A stretch of 64,000 nt of DNA from Hyphomicrobiales bacterium (GTDB lineage Bacteria; Pseudomonadota; Alphaproteobacteria; Rhizobiales; Beijerinckiaceae): positions 62,001-126,000 of the forward strand of contig JADJVD010000005.1 in assembly GCA_016716745.1 (NCBI GenBank), given 5' to 3'. The translations under genes and the position numbers were made by a program. Positions 10,463 through 19,624 of this stretch are shown piece by piece. The notes under the pieces were generated by a model, which searched no databases, was not told the DNA's origin, and was given only the letters and a program-made list of their open reading frames with translations. Numbering within the stretch: the first letter of the stretch is position 1; each line of letters opens with the position of its first letter.

Positions 10463-11536
10463 ATGCTGGAGCCCGGCGCGACGATCGGCATTCTCGGCGG
10501 CGGCCAGCTCGGACGCATGCTGGCGCTGGCGGCGGCCCGGCTCGGGCTGAAATGCCATATCTACGCCCCGGCGGGCGACAACCCGGCCTTCGACGTGGCG
10601 GCGCGCCACACCGTCGGCGCCTATGACGACGAGGCCGCGCTCGCCGCCTTCGCGCGCGAGGTGGAGGTCGTCACCTACGAATTCGAGAATGTGCCGGCGC
10701 GGGCGGCGGCGGTGCTCGGCTCGCTGCGGCCGGTCTATCCGGACGCGCGGGCGCTGGAGACGACGCAGGACCGGCTCGTCGAGAAGGATTTCGTGCGCGC
10801 GCTCGGCATCGAGACGGCGCCCTATGTCGCGGTCGACGACGCCGGGTCGCTGGCGCGCGCGGTGGCGGCGCTCGGCCGGCCGTCGATCCTGAAGACGCGC
10901 CGCTTCGGCTACGACGGCAAGGGGCAGGCGACGATCCGCGGCGGCGCCGATCTCGGCGGCGTGTTCCGGGCGCTCGGTTCGCAACCCTGCATTCTCGAGG
11001 GTCTGGTGCCGTTCCGGCGCGAGGTCTCGGTGGTGGCCGCGCGCGGGGCGGACGGCGCTTTCGCGGCGTGGGACGTCTGCGAGAACGAGCACGAACAGCA
11101 CATCCTCGCCCGCACCGTCGCGCCGGCGCGACTGTCCGAGGCGACGGCGGCGGCCGCCATCGAGATCGCGCATCGGCTCGCCGACGCGCTCGCCTATGTC
11201 GGCGTCATCGCGGTCGAGATGTTTCTGGTCGAGGAGCGCGGCGCCGAGCGGCTCGTCGTCAACGAGCTCGCGCCGCGCGTGCACAATTCCGGCCACTGGA
11301 CGATGGACGGGGCGGCGACCTCCCAGTTCGAGCAGCACATCCGCGCCGTGGCGGGGTGGCCGCTCGGCTCGACGCGCCGCATCGGGCGCTGCGAGATGAC
11401 CAATCTGATCGGCGAGCAGGCGGCGCAATGGCGCGAGATCGCCGCCGACCCCGGCGCTAGGCTCCACCTCTACGGCAAGGCGGAGATCCGCGCCGGCCGC
11501 AAGATGGGGCACGTCAACCGCGTCGAGCTCGAATAG
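10463..11536 (+). CDS. purK: 5-(carboxyamino)imidazole ribonucleotide synthase
   Basis: An ATP-grasp enzyme that carboxylates aminoimidazole ribonucleotide with bicarbonate to give N5-CAIR for PurE. The N-terminus IGILGGGQLGRMLALAAARL is the PurK fingerprint, followed by TYEFENVPA, the ATP-grasp segment LKTRRFGYDGKGQATIRG, EGLVPFRREVSVVAARG, and the metal-binding NELAPRVHNSGHWTMDG. At 357 residues it is full length. The ATG at 10463 is five bases after the purE stop. The pair shows that this organism uses the two-enzyme N5-CAIR route rather than a class II PurE. Confidence 0.95.
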   Translation: MLEPGATIGILGGGQLGRMLALAAARLGLKCHIYAPAGDNPAFDVAARHTVGAYDDEAALAAFAREVEVVTYEFENVPARAAAVLGSLRPVYPDARALETTQDRLVEKDFVRALGIETAPYVAVDDAGSLARAVAALGRPSILKTRRFGYDGKGQATIRGGADLGGVFRALGSQPCILEGLVPFRREVSVVAARGADGAFAAWDVCENEHEQHILARTVAPARLSEATAAAAIEIAHRLADALAYVGVIAVEMFLVEERGAERLVVNELAPRVHNSGHWTMDGAATSQFEQHIRAVAGWPLGSTRRIGRCEMTNLIGEQAAQWREIAADPGARLHLYGKAEIRAGRKMGHVNRVELE

Positions 11537-11544
11537 GGCGCGGA

Positions 11545-12414
11545 TCAGCCCGCCTGCGCCGCCGGCGCCGGCTCCGGCAGTCCGCTCAAGTCGTCGAGAT
11601 GCAGGCCGCCGGCGACGGCGGCGAGAGGCGTCTCCCGATGCGCCTCGTGGATCGTCGGCGCGACGGGATCGGCATGGGCGCTCTCGATTCGCCGCGGGCT
11701 GTCGACATGCTCGTCGGGATCGGCCGAGAGGCCGAGGACGATGCGCGCCTTCGGCGTCTCCACGCGCGGGCGGGGCATCGCGAAGCGCATCGCCGATCCG
11801 GATGAATCGTCGAGGAACGAGACAACGATCATCCGCACGCTTGCGGCGTCGAGACGGGCCGGGCCGGCGCTTTGCAGGGCTTCGGACGGTCGCGCCCTGA
11901 CGCAGGCGGCGCGCGGGGCCGATCCGGCATCGAGCGGCCGAGATCGAGCTGGGCGAGGCGCAGTCCGGCGAGGGCGACATCGCCGCAATCGTCCAGCAGT
12001 TCGTTCGTCCGATCGGGCCGCCGGCGCCGGCCGCGCCGCGCAGTGTCGAGCGTTTTTCGCGCGGATTGGTCCTGCAGGTCGGCGACGGACCGCGAATTGG
12101 GTGACCTGAGTGGCGAACACGGCGCCGAGCGCAAACGGGCCCGTGAGGGGCGCGAGCACGACAACCGGCGCCGCCGCCGCGCGCGGCGTCAGGATGTCGC
12201 GCAGCACATGCGGCGCGCCGACGATCAGCCCGATCATCGGCATCGCCGCGACGGTCTGGACGGCGCACATGAACACCGTGCGCTCGACCCGCGAGTCCAG
12301 TCCCGGCCGTTCCGACATGCGCGCCCGCACGCGCGCCGTCCGGGCGGACGCGCAGACCTCCAGCCGAACGCGGCCGTCGGCGGCGAGTTCCGCGTTTCCA
12401 ACAGGTGTTTTCAA
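11545..12414 (-). CDS. uncertain hypothetical protein, probably frameshifted
   Basis: Between purK and the DUF2852 gene there are 970 bases without a confident gene. The best candidate is a minus-strand frame from ATG 12414. It has a sensible hydrophobic segment (FMCAVQTVAAMPMIGLIVG, then PLTGPFALGAVFATQVTQFA) and a sensible last third (RMIVVSFLDDSSGSAMRFAM, ending PEPAPAAQAG). The middle is arginine-rich and looks out of frame. The neighbouring frame reads better there (VADLQDQSARKTLD, ELLDDCGDVALAGLRLAQLD), so I suspect two indels. The QVTQFA…SVADLQDQSA stretch faintly recalls phasin-like granule proteins, but this is weak. It could also be decayed sequence. Confidence 0.35.
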   Translation of the reverse strand: MKTPVGNAELAADGRVRLEVCASARTARVRARMSERPGLDSRVERTVFMCAVQTVAAMPMIGLIVGAPHVLRDILTPRAAAAPVVVLAPLTGPFALGAVFATQVTQFAVRRRPAGPIRAKNARHCAARPAPAARSDERTAGRLRRCRPRRTAPRPARSRPLDAGSAPRAACVRARPSEALQSAGPARLDAASVRMIVVSFLDDSSGSAMRFAMPRPRVETPKARIVLGLSADPDEHVDSPRRIESAHADPVAPTIHEAHRETPLAAVAGGLHLDDLSGLPEPAPAAQAG

Positions 12415-12463
12415 GGAAAATTGAGGCGTCGGAGCTGTCGGGCGGTGGACCGCACGCTTATGT

Positions 12464-12500
12464 CAATGTATGTAACATTTACATTGTGGAGCTAGGAGGT
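12464..12500 (+). promoter_or_regulatory. operator-like palindrome and strong Shine-Dalgarno upstream of DUF2852 gene
   Basis: CAATGTA (12464-12470) and TACATTG (12480-12486) form a perfect 7-bp inverted repeat with a 9-base AT-rich spacer, in an otherwise GC-rich region. AGGAGGT at about 12494-12500 lies five bases before the ATG at 12506. The palindrome is probably an operator or promoter element; the regulator is unknown. Confidence 0.45.
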
Positions 12501-12505
12501 CCCTC

Positions 12506-13066
12506 ATGACAACCACCGCCGACGCCGCCCCGAATCCCGCCGGCGGCCCCTACGCCTCTCGCCGCGCCTGCGGCGGCATGCGTTGGCGCGGGCACGAACT
12601 GGCCGCGATGATCCTCGGCTTCATCGTCTTCTGGCCCATAGGGCTGGCCGTGATCGCCTGGAAGATCTGGCAGCGGCGCAGCGGATATCCGGGCGATCTG
12701 AAAACCTTCGCACAGGAAAGGGTGGACGACATGCGTCACAAATTCGGATGCGCGCAGCGCGACGCCGGCTGGGGCTCCGCGAAGGCGTGGGGCTTGCGCG
12801 AGGCGGGCGCCTGGGCCGGCGGCGGGGCGACGGGCAACCGCGCCTTCGACGACTGGAAGTCCGCCGAGCTGGCGCGCCTCGAAGAAGAGCGCCGCAAGCT
12901 GGAGGAGGCGCAGCGCGAATTCGGCGAATACCTCGCCCATTTGCGCGCCGCGCGCGACCGGGAGGAGTTCGACCGCTTCCGCAACGAGCGCGACGCGGCG
13001 CGGGCCCGCGGCGAGGCCGGCTGGCGGCCCTTCGACCCGTCGAAGGACAATGGCGGCGTCGCCTGA
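12506..13066 (+). CDS. DUF2852 family membrane protein
   Basis: A 186-residue protein with a glycine-rich N-terminus, a transmembrane helix at about residues 32-52 (AAMILGFIVFWPIGLAVIAW), then WKIWQRR and a charged cytoplasmic part including the coiled coil ARLEEERRKLEEAQREFGEY. It ends RPFDPSKDNGGVA. The order WRGHELAAMILGFI…WPIGLAVIAWKIWQ is the DUF2852 signature known from Rhizobiales; function unknown. An unusually strong AGGAGGT ribosome site suggests good expression, and a classic terminator follows 26 bases after the stop, so this is a one-gene unit. Confidence 0.85.
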   Translation: MTTTADAAPNPAGGPYASRRACGGMRWRGHELAAMILGFIVFWPIGLAVIAWKIWQRRSGYPGDLKTFAQERVDDMRHKFGCAQRDAGWGSAKAWGLREAGAWAGGGATGNRAFDDWKSAELARLEEERRKLEEAQREFGEYLAHLRAARDREEFDRFRNERDAARARGEAGWRPFDPSKDNGGVA

Positions 13067-13091
13067 CGCATTCCGCCCGCGATCGACACAG

Positions 13092-13126
13092 CGCCCCGGC
13101 CCGACGGCCGGGGCGTTTTCTTTTTT
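13092..13126 (+). terminator. intrinsic terminator after DUF2852 gene
   Basis: The arms CGCCCCGGCC (13092-13101) and GGCCGGGGCG (13106-13115) flank a CGAC loop and are followed by TTTTCTTTTTT. This is a complete Rho-independent terminator separating the DUF2852 gene from ruvA. Confidence 0.9.
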
Positions 13127-13162
13127 GCCTCGCGCCGGCGTCGAATCGACTAGGCTTCCGGC

Positions 13163-13780
13163 ATGATCGGCAAGCTCAAGGGCGTCATCGATTCCTACGG
13201 CGAGGATTTCGTCGTGCTCGACGTGCATGGCGTCGGCTATGTCGTCTCCTGCTCGGCGCGCACGCTGCAACTGCTGCCGAAAGCCGGCGAGGCGGCGACG
13301 CTCGCCATCGAGACGCATGTGCGCGAGGACGCGATCCGCCTGTTCGGATTCCTCGCCGACGCCGAGCGGGACTGGTTTCGTCTCCTGCAAACCGTGCAGG
13401 GCGTCGGCGCCAAGGTGGCGCTGGCGATCCTCGGCGTCATGTCCGCGGCAGACCTCGCCTCCGCCATCGCGTTGCAGGACAAGGCGATGGTCGGCCGCGC
13501 GCCGGGCGTCGGGCCGAAGCTCGCCGCGCGCATCGTCGCGGAGCTGAAGGACAAGGCGCCGGCCTTCGCCGCCGTCGATCCCGCCGCCGCGCGGCTCGCC
13601 GGCGCGGAGGAGTCGAGAGCCGCGCCCAAGCCCGTGCAGGACGCCGTCTCGGCTCTCGTCAATCTCGGCTATGGCCGGCCGCAATCGGCCGCGGCTGTCG
13701 CCGCCGCGCTGAAGGCGCTGGGCGAGGCGGCCGAGGCGCCGGCGCTGATCCGGCGCGGGTTGAAAGAGCTGGCGAGCTAG
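13163..13780 (+). CDS. ruvA: Holliday junction branch migration protein RuvA
   Basis: RuvA tetramers bind four-way junctions and load RuvB rings. The N-terminal OB fold begins [20 protein letters not shown] with [11 protein letters not shown]. The helix-hairpin-helix repeats are [17 protein letters not shown] and [22 protein letters not shown]-terminal UBA-like domain ([20 protein letters not shown]) contacts RuvB. Length 205 residues is normal. It starts right after a terminator, so it has its own promoter. ruvB is 2.1 kb downstream with two other genes between, and no ruvC is in the window, which departs from the usual ruvCAB order. Confidence 0.96.
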   Translation: MIGKLKGVIDSYGEDFVVLDVHGVGYVVSCSARTLQLLPKAGEAATLAIETHVREDAIRLFGFLADAERDWFRLLQTVQGVGAKVALAILGVMSAADLASAIALQDKAMVGRAPGVGPKLAARIVAELKDKAPAFAAVDPAAARLAGAEESRAAPKPVQDAVSALVNLGYGRPQSAAAVAAALKALGEAAEAPALIRRGLKELAS

Positions 13781-14130
13781 CCTCTCGGCGCCGCGCGAAT
13801 TTGCTGCGCCGCATGGCGGGCAGCGCCGCCATGGTCGAGCGCGCCGGAGGGCCGCTGACCCTCGCAGGTCTCGGGCCGCATCCCCTCGCGAGGCGTCTAC
13901 CCGCCGGCGTCCGGCCAGGGCGCGTCTCTGGCGCGTCGTTCCGCCTTCTGCTTGAGGTCGAGCGCGTCGCGGGCCGGGGTTTTCGAGCTTTCTGCGGGTC
14001 GTGGTCTCCTCTTCCTGCCGGGGCAACGCGTAAGCGGGCGCGGCGCTCCCGCTCGCGCGGGCGGCCCGAACGGGCGCGGACCGGGCGGCGATCCGGCGCA
14101 GAGTCTCGATCTTGATCGGTCGGCGCCAAT
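13781..14130. other. 350-bp spacer without a supported gene
   Basis: Between the ruvA stop and the inverted repeats before the H-NS-like gene I find no convincing coding frame. The long minus-strand open frames here are arginine-rich shadow frames. One minus-strand stretch ending at a TAG (KTPARDALDLKQKAERRARD, then APWPDAGG) looks protein-like for about 28 residues but has no start or ribosome site, and may be a remnant of a small gene. Confidence 0.5.
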
Positions 14131-14170
14131 GCGAATAAAGACTCGTCATTGACCTTTATTCGCGAGTCTT
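14131..14170 (+). promoter_or_regulatory. nested inverted repeats upstream of H-NS-like gene
   Basis: GCGAATAAAG (14131-14140) pairs with CTTTATTCGC (14154-14163), and AAGACTCG (14138-14145) pairs with CGAGTCTT (14163-14170). The two perfect palindromes are interleaved and end eight bases before the ATG at 14178. They probably hold the promoter and an operator, possibly for autoregulation; the binding protein is unknown. Confidence 0.45.
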
Positions 14171-14177
14171 TCCCTCC

Positions 14178-14507
14178 ATGCGCGTCAATCTTGCCGAGAT
14201 GTCCCTCGCCGAACTTCTTGTCCACCGCGATGCGATCGATCAGGCGATCGTCGCGCGCCGGTCGGCGGATCGCGAGATCGCCCGCCGCGCCGTCGCCGAC
14301 AGGGCGCGCGAACTCGGCTTCTCGGTCGAGGAGCTGTTCGGCGAGGGCGAGGGGACTGGCGAGGCGCGCGGCGCCGTCGCGCCGAAATACGCCGATCCAC
14401 GCGATCCCGCCCGCACATGGAGCGGGCGGGGGCGCACGCCGCGCTGGGTGAGCGAGCTCGAGGCCGAGGGCGTCGAGCGCGACGCGCTGCTGATCCAGCG
14501 GGATTGA
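14178..14507 (+). CDS. H-NS/HvrA-like nucleoid-associated regulator
   Basis: A 109-residue protein with an N-terminal helical oligomerisation part (VNLAEMSLAELLVHRDAIDQ) and the C-terminal H-NS DNA-binding core: KYADPRDPARTWSGRGRTPR, the alphaproteobacterial form of the YxxPxxxxxTWTGRGRxPxW motif. Such proteins bind curved AT-rich DNA in the minor groove and silence or modulate genes; HvrA in Rhodobacter adjusts photosynthesis genes. The ATG at 14178 lies directly behind interleaved inverted repeats, so autoregulation is plausible. Its place between ruvA and ruvB is unusual. Confidence 0.85.
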   Translation: MRVNLAEMSLAELLVHRDAIDQAIVARRSADREIARRAVADRARELGFSVEELFGEGEGTGEARGAVAPKYADPRDPARTWSGRGRTPRWVSELEAEGVERDALLIQRD

Positions 14508-14619
14508 CGCGCCGGCGGCCGGCCGCGCGTGCGCCGCCGCACAGCGCCGCCGATGCGCCGCCGATAACCTCGCGCTCCGACGGATGGCCCGGCAGATGGG
14601 CCGGACTGGGGGCGAGGAC

Positions 14620-15844
14620 ATGGGCCATTCGATTGCGCGCCTGCCCGATGGCGGGCTGGCCGATCTTGGCCGGCTGGCCGCCTTCATCCGCATCTGCGCC
14701 GAACTCAAGGCCATGCGCATGCATGCGGGCGTGCGCGCAAGGCCCTATGTCTGGACCGGGGGCCAGCGGCCCCTGCTGTTTCGAGCGCAGGGCCAGTACA
14801 CGTCCTCTTACGTCTCCGCCCATCCCCAGAGCCCTCGCCCGCGAGACGCTGCGCGCGCAGGACGAGATCGCCTCGAAGATTTCCGAACGCTTGCGCGAGA
14901 GCGGGCCGCAGGCCGCCTCCGAAAAGCTGCACGCCTATTTCCGCAAGGCGCGCGCGCATCGCGACGCCATCGACGCGCTCATCGGCGCCGCCGAGGATCG
15001 CACGGAGGAAGCGCGCACCGGGCTGCCCTGGCTTGCGCGCGCGACGGTCAGCGTCTCGACCGTGATGCTGGGCGTCGTCGCCTTTCCCGAAACGGCGGGG
15101 TTGCGCGCTCTCGCCTCGGTCGGTTGCGGCGCGACGACGGCGCTCGAAACATGGTCGCGCCGCTCGGGCGTCGCCCGGCCCGGCGAGCCGGTGCTCGTCG
15201 AGGCGCTGGTCGCCGGCGCGGCGGACGCCTTCGCCACCGCGTCGATGGGCGTGGCGGGACATGCGGCGGCGGGCTCGGGCGCGCGCGTCGGCTATCTGGC
15301 GCTCGGCTTTTTCGCGCGCGCCAATCAGGGCTTCCTGCCCTCGGTCCTGCGCGGCGAGGCGCTCTCCGTCGCGCTCGGCGAGGCCGGCGCCGCCATGCTT
15401 GCGGACGCGCCGAACGTGGTCGGCCCGTTGCAGGATCTGAACGGGCGCATCGCGCAACGTCTGGCGCGCGAATCGCTGATCACCCGCATTCCGACGCGGC
15501 TGACGCGGCTCATTCCGCCGGCGCAGGAGCAGGTTCAGGCGGCGATCGAGACCGCCTGCGACCTGACGCGCGACACATTGATGGCGGGGCTCGAGGAGGT
15601 GACGGGCGCCAATGTCGAGGATGCGGTGAGCGGCGTGGGCTCGGATATCGCCGCCGGCGGCCGGGCGGGGCCGTCGGGCGCTCATCCCGGCGCGTCGTCG
15701 GCGGCCGATGCAGGCGACTATCGCTTCATCGAGCGGTTGCTTGCGAATGCGAGCACGACCGAAGCCGAAATGCGCTCGTTCTGGCTGCTCGGCCGCGCGC
15801 CGGAGAGCCGCATGTCGATGCGCGGGCCGACGGCGCGGCGTTGA
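14620..15844 (+). CDS. unknown protein of about 407 residues, one frameshift
   Basis: The start ATG 14620 follows GGGGGCGAGG. The first part reads MGHSIARLPDGGLADLGRLA, then CAELKAMRMHAGVRARPYVW. At about 14830 the run CATCCCCAGA carries one C too many; removing it joins to RALARETLRAQDEIASKISE and a clean frame to 15844. The body has two weakly hydrophobic alanine/glycine-rich stretches (VSTVMLGVVAFPETAGL; DAFATASMGVAGHAAAGSGA) that could be buried or membrane-associated. There is no signal peptide. I recognise no family. It sits 66 bases upstream of ruvB on the same strand and may share its transcript, but no repair motif is visible. Confidence 0.6.
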
Positions 15845-15910
15845 AGCGCGCGTCGGCGTCGCGCCGGCTCGCCCCGACGTGGTAAAAGCGGGCGAATCGG
15901 ACAGGCTCGC

Positions 15911-16954
15911 TTGACCACCGCTCCCCGCCGCCTCACCTCGCCGGACCGCCGCGAGGACGACGCCGACGCCTCGCTGCGGCCGCTGTCGCTCGTCGATTTC
16001 ACGGGGCAGGAGGCGGCCCGCAAGAACCTGAAGGTCTTCATCGAGGCGGCCAGGACGCGCGGCGAAGCGCTCGACCATGTGCTGTTCGTCGGCCCGCCGG
16101 GCCTCGGCAAGACCACGCTCGCGCAGATCGTGGCCCGCGAGCTCGGCGTCAATTTCCGCTCCACCTCCGGCCCCGTGATCGCCAAGGCCGGCGACCTTGC
16201 GGCGCAGCTCACCAATCTCGAAGAGCGCGACGTGCTCTTCATCGACGAGATCCATCGCCTCAATCCGGCGGTCGAGGAAATCCTCTATCCGGCGATGGAG
16301 GATTTTCAGCTCGATCTGATTATCGGGGAGGGGCCGGCGGCGCGCTCGGTGAAGATCGACCTTGCGAAATTCACGCTGGTCGGCGCGACGACGCGCGCGG
16401 GGCTGTTGACGACGCCGCTGCGCGACCGCTTCGGCATTCCGATCCGGCTCAATTTCTACACGGTGGAGGAGTTGCAGAGCATCGTGACGCGCGGCGCCCG
16501 CGTGCTCGGCCTCGGCATGAGCGACGACGGCGCCAACGAGATCGCGCGGCGCGCGCGCGGCACGCCGCGCATCGCCGGGCGGCTGCTGCGGCGCGTGCGC
16601 GACTTCGCCATCGTCGACGGCGATGCGATCGTCACGCGCAAGGTCGCCGACAAGGCGCTGTCGCTACTCGATGTCGACGCGCTTGGCCTCGACCAGATGG
16701 ACCGGCGCTACCTGACGCTGATCGCGATGAATTATGGCGGCGGGCCGGTCGGCATCGAGACGATCGCTGCCGCCCTGTCCGAGCCGCGCGACGCGATCGA
16801 GGACATCATCGAGCCCTATCTGTTGCAGCAGGGCTTTCTGCAGCGCACGCCGCGCGGGCGCATGCTCACCGCCATCGCCTTCCGCCATCTCGGGCTGGAG
16901 GCGCCGGCGCAACAGGCCGCGCAGTTCGGCCTGTTCGCCGGCGAGGACGAGTAG
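15911..16954 (+). CDS. ruvB: Holliday junction branch migration ATPase RuvB
   Basis: The hexameric AAA+ motor that drives branch migration with RuvA. Visible motifs are [19 protein letters not shown], Walker [14 protein letters not shown], Walker [21 protein letters not shown], sensor 1 [11 protein letters not shown] with the arginine finger LRDRFGIP, sensor 2 [18 protein letters not shown], and the winged-helix C-terminus [20 protein letters not shown]. Full length at 347 residues. The start is TTG 15911 ([15 protein letters not shown]); a later start would lose conserved sequence. Three short tandem repeats begin right after its stop. Confidence 0.96.
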   Translation: MTTAPRRLTSPDRREDDADASLRPLSLVDFTGQEAARKNLKVFIEAARTRGEALDHVLFVGPPGLGKTTLAQIVARELGVNFRSTSGPVIAKAGDLAAQLTNLEERDVLFIDEIHRLNPAVEEILYPAMEDFQLDLIIGEGPAARSVKIDLAKFTLVGATTRAGLLTTPLRDRFGIPIRLNFYTVEELQSIVTRGARVLGLGMSDDGANEIARRARGTPRIAGRLLRRVRDFAIVDGDAIVTRKVADKALSLLDVDALGLDQMDRRYLTLIAMNYGGGPVGIETIAAALSEPRDAIEDIIEPYLLQQGFLQRTPRGRMLTAIAFRHLGLEAPAQQAAQFGLFAGEDE

Positions 16955-16955
16955 C

Positions 16956-17018
16956 GCCTCAGCGCACGGGCAAGCCGCGCCTCAGCGCACGGGCAAGCCG
17001 CGCCTCAGCGCACGGGAA
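16956..17018. repeat. 23-bp tandem repeat, about three copies, at the ruvB/ABC convergent junction
   Basis: The sequence GCGCCTCAGCGCACGGGCAAGCC occurs twice in full and a third time partly (ending GGGAATGG). The third copy contains the last codons and TGA of the convergent amino-acid binding protein gene, so the other two look like duplications of that gene end into the 50-base spacer beyond ruvB. Confidence 0.8.
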
Positions 17019-18027
17019 TGGCGTATTGCAGGCCGCCTTTGGTCCACAGGCCGTTGAGGCCGCGCGCCATCTTCATCTTCGAGCCCTGACCCAGATGACG
17101 CTCGAACACCTCGCCGTAATTGCCGACATGCTTGACGATCCGGTAGGCCCAGTCCTTGGTCAGGCCAAGTTGTTCGCCGAAGGCGCCGTCGACGCCGAGC
17201 AGGCGGCGCACGTCCGGGTTGGTCGATTTCAGCATCTCGTCGACATTGGCCTTGGTGATCCCCAGCTCCTCGGCGCCGACGAGCGCCATCAGCGTCCAGC
17301 GCACGATCATGAACCATTGCTCGTCGCCGCGCTTGGTCCATGAGGCGAGCGGCTCCTTCGAGATGATGTCGGGCAGCACCTCGTAGGCGTTGGGATCGGC
17401 GAATTTGAAGCGTGAGGTGTAGAGCTGCGAGGCGTCGGTCGAATAGGCGTCGCAGCGGCCCGATTGCAGGCCGGCGATGATCGGATCGAGATCGGCGAAG
17501 GCGACGATCTCGAACTTGATCCCGTGGGTGCGCGCGAAGTCGGACAGGTTGAGTTCGGACGTCGTGCCCTGCGGCACGCAGACGGTGGCGCCGTTCATTT
17601 CCTTGGCGGTCTTGGCCGCGCCCTTCTTCACCAGAAAGCCCTGGCCGTCGTAGAAGTTGGCGCCTGCCGCCATGATGCCGAGCGAGGCGTCTCGGCTCAG
17701 CGTCCATGTCGCGGTGCGGACGAGGACGTCGATCTGCCCGGTCTGCAGGATCGTGAAGCGGTCCTTGCTCGCGAGCGGCAGATATTTGGTCTTGTCCGGA
17801 TTGTCGAAAATCGCGGCGGAAATGGCGCGGCAATAGTCGGTGTCGAAGCCCTCCCAAACGCCCTGCGCGTTCGGCATCGAGAAACCGGGCACGCCCTGGC
17901 TGGTGCCGCAGACGAGTTCGCCGCGCTTCTTCACCATCTCCAGCGTGGAGGTTTGCGCGACCGCGGCCGACGCGCCGGCGCACAGCAGAACAGTCGCGGC
18001 GAGCGCGTTTTGGACGATCTTCATCAT
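17005..18027 (-). CDS. general amino-acid ABC transporter periplasmic binding protein (AapJ-like)
   Basis: A 340-residue solute-binding protein. The signal peptide is [20 protein letters not shown] with cleavage near AAVAQTST. The family 3 motifs follow: [52 protein letters not shown] and QGFLVKKG. This order and length match AapJ of the L-amino-acid transporter Aap in Rhizobiales. The ATG at 18027 has GGGGAGGAAG upstream. The membrane and ATPase partners (aapQMP) are not next to it, so this is an orphan binding protein or its partners lie elsewhere. It is divergent from fumC, with a 105-bp shared spacer. Confidence 0.88.
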   Translation of the reverse strand: MMKIVQNALAATVLLCAGASAAVAQTSTLEMVKKRGELVCGTSQGVPGFSMPNAQGVWEGFDTDYCRAISAAIFDNPDKTKYLPLASKDRFTILQTGQIDVLVRTATWTLSRDASLGIMAAGANFYDGQGFLVKKGAAKTAKEMNGATVCVPQGTTSELNLSDFARTHGIKFEIVAFADLDPIIAGLQSGRCDAYSTDASQLYTSRFKFADPNAYEVLPDIISKEPLASWTKRGDEQWFMIVRWTLMALVGAEELGITKANVDEMLKSTNPDVRRLLGVDGAFGEQLGLTKDWAYRIVKHVGNYGEVFERHLGQGSKMKMARGLNGLWTKGGLQYAIPVR

Positions 18028-18132
18028 GCTTCCTCCCCTGGGAGCCGCTTCGGGCTCTCGCGAGGCGAGATTGTCACGCCGCCGGCCTCCTGTCGATACC
18101 GCCTTCGTTTTGTCGCGACCCTCGCCTATGTG

Positions 18133-19533
18133 ATGGGTATGAGCGCGCGCCCGGGCCCCACCCGCATCGAAACCGATTCCTTTGGTCCCATCGAGGTTCC
18201 TTCCGGGCGTTACTGGGGCGCCCAGACCGAGCGCTCGCGGCGCAATTTCCGCATCGGCGGCGAGCGGATGCCGCAGCCGATCGTCGAGGCGCTGCTGATG
18301 ATCAAGCGCGCCGCCGCCGAGGCGAACGCCGAACTCGGCTTGCTGAAGCCCGATCTCGCAAGAGCCATCGCGGAGGCGGCCGCGACGCTGACCGAGGCGC
18401 GCTTCGCCGACGAGTTTCCCCTCGTCGTCTGGCAGACGGGCTCGGGCACGCAGACGAACATGAACGTCAACGAGGTCGTCGCGGGCCTCGCCAACGAGCG
18501 GCTCGCGGGGACGCGCGGCGGCAAGACGCCCGTGCATCCGAACGATCACGTCAACATGGGCCAGTCTTCGAACGACGCGTTCCCGACCGCCATGCATGTC
18601 GCGGTCGCGCGCGAAACGGCGTCGCGGCTGCTGCCCGCGCTCGACGCGCTGCAGGACGCGCTGGAAGCCAAGGCCGACGCCTTCGCCGACATCGTGAAGA
18701 TCGGCCGCACGCATTTGCAGGACGCGACGCCGCTGACGCTTGGCCAGGAATTTTCCGGCTACGCGACGCAGGTGGCGCTGGCTGTCGGGCGCATCTCGAG
18801 CGCGCTGACGAACGTCTATCCGCTGGCGCAGGGGGGCACGGCGGTCGGCACGGGGCTCAACGCGCATCCCGAATTCGGCGCGCGCGTCGCCGCCAAGCTC
18901 GCCGCGATGACGGGGCTGCCGTTCCGCTCCGCGCCGAACAAGTTCGAGGCGCTGGCGAGCCACGACGCGCTGGTGTTCTTTCACGGCGCGCTGACGTCGG
19001 CCGCGACAGGCCTGTTCAAGATCGCCAACGACATCCGTCTGCTTGGCTCCGGCCCGCGCGCAGGGCTCGGCGAGCTGGCGCTGCCGGAGAACGAGCCCGG
19101 CTCCTCGATCATGCCGGGCAAGGTGAACCCGACGCAGGCGGAGGCGATGACGATGCTGTGCGCGCGCGTCGTCGGCAATCAAACCACGGTGGCCTTCGCC
19201 GGTTCGCAGGGGCATCTGGAACTCAACGTGTTCAAGCCCGTGATCGCGGACGCCGTCTTGCAGTCGATCCGCTTGCTCGCCGACGGCGCGGAGAGTTTCC
19301 GGGAGCATTGCGTCGCGGGACTCGAACCGAATGTCGATCGGATCGGCGAGCTCGTCGCGCGCTCGCTGATGCTCGTCACCGCGCTCGCGCCGAAGATCGG
19401 CTACGACGCGGCCGCGAAGATCGCCAAGAGCGCGCATGCGAACGGGACGACGCTGCGCGAGGCCGCGCTCGCCTCTGGCCTCGTCACCGCGGCGGAGTAT
19501 GACGATCTCGTGCGGCCGGAGACGATGGTGTGA
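18133..19533 (+). CDS. fumC: class II fumarate hydratase
   Basis: The iron-independent TCA enzyme that hydrates fumarate to L-malate as a cytoplasmic homotetramer. Signatures are [20 protein letters not shown], the substrate region [56 protein letters not shown], the catalytic-serine loop [17 protein letters not shown], and the C-terminal [12 protein letters not shown]. Length 466 residues is normal. Two in-frame ATGs (18133, 18139) can start it; neither has a clear Shine-Dalgarno. A dispersed inverted repeat starts six bases after the stop. Confidence 0.96.
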   Translation: MGMSARPGPTRIETDSFGPIEVPSGRYWGAQTERSRRNFRIGGERMPQPIVEALLMIKRAAAEANAELGLLKPDLARAIAEAAATLTEARFADEFPLVVWQTGSGTQTNMNVNEVVAGLANERLAGTRGGKTPVHPNDHVNMGQSSNDAFPTAMHVAVARETASRLLPALDALQDALEAKADAFADIVKIGRTHLQDATPLTLGQEFSGYATQVALAVGRISSALTNVYPLAQGGTAVGTGLNAHPEFGARVAAKLAAMTGLPFRSAPNKFEALASHDALVFFHGALTSAATGLFKIANDIRLLGSGPRAGLGELALPENEPGSSIMPGKVNPTQAEAMTMLCARVVGNQTTVAFAGSQGHLELNVFKPVIADAVLQSIRLLADGAESFREHCVAGLEPNVDRIGELVARSLMLVTALAPKIGYDAAAKIAKSAHANGTTLREAALASGLVTAAEYDDLVRPETMV

Positions 19534-19538
19534 GGTAA

Positions 19539-19624
19539 GGACCGCGAGCCTCCGGCTCGCAGGTCGCGTTGCAAGCCGGAGGCTCGCGCTCCATGTCGCG
19601 TTGCGAGCCGGAGGCTCGCGGTCC
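19539..19624. repeat. palindromic/tandem repeat element after fumC
   Basis: GGACCGCGAGCCTCCGGCTC plus G (19539-19559) is the exact reverse complement of bases 19604-19624 (21 bp, no mismatch). Inside are two 32-bp direct repeats, 19560-19591 and 19592-19623, differing at only four positions and each containing AGCCGGAGGCTCGCG. The element looks like a REP/palindromic intergenic unit or a bidirectional terminator. The rest of the 270-bp spacer up to 19803 holds no gene that I can support. Confidence 0.75.

Noticed and set aside
12479..14149. 556-codon minus-strand open frame covering the DUF2852 and ruvA genes
   Set aside because: Arginine/alanine-rich and exactly opposite well-recognised ruvA and DUF2852; a typical shadow frame of high-GC coding DNA.
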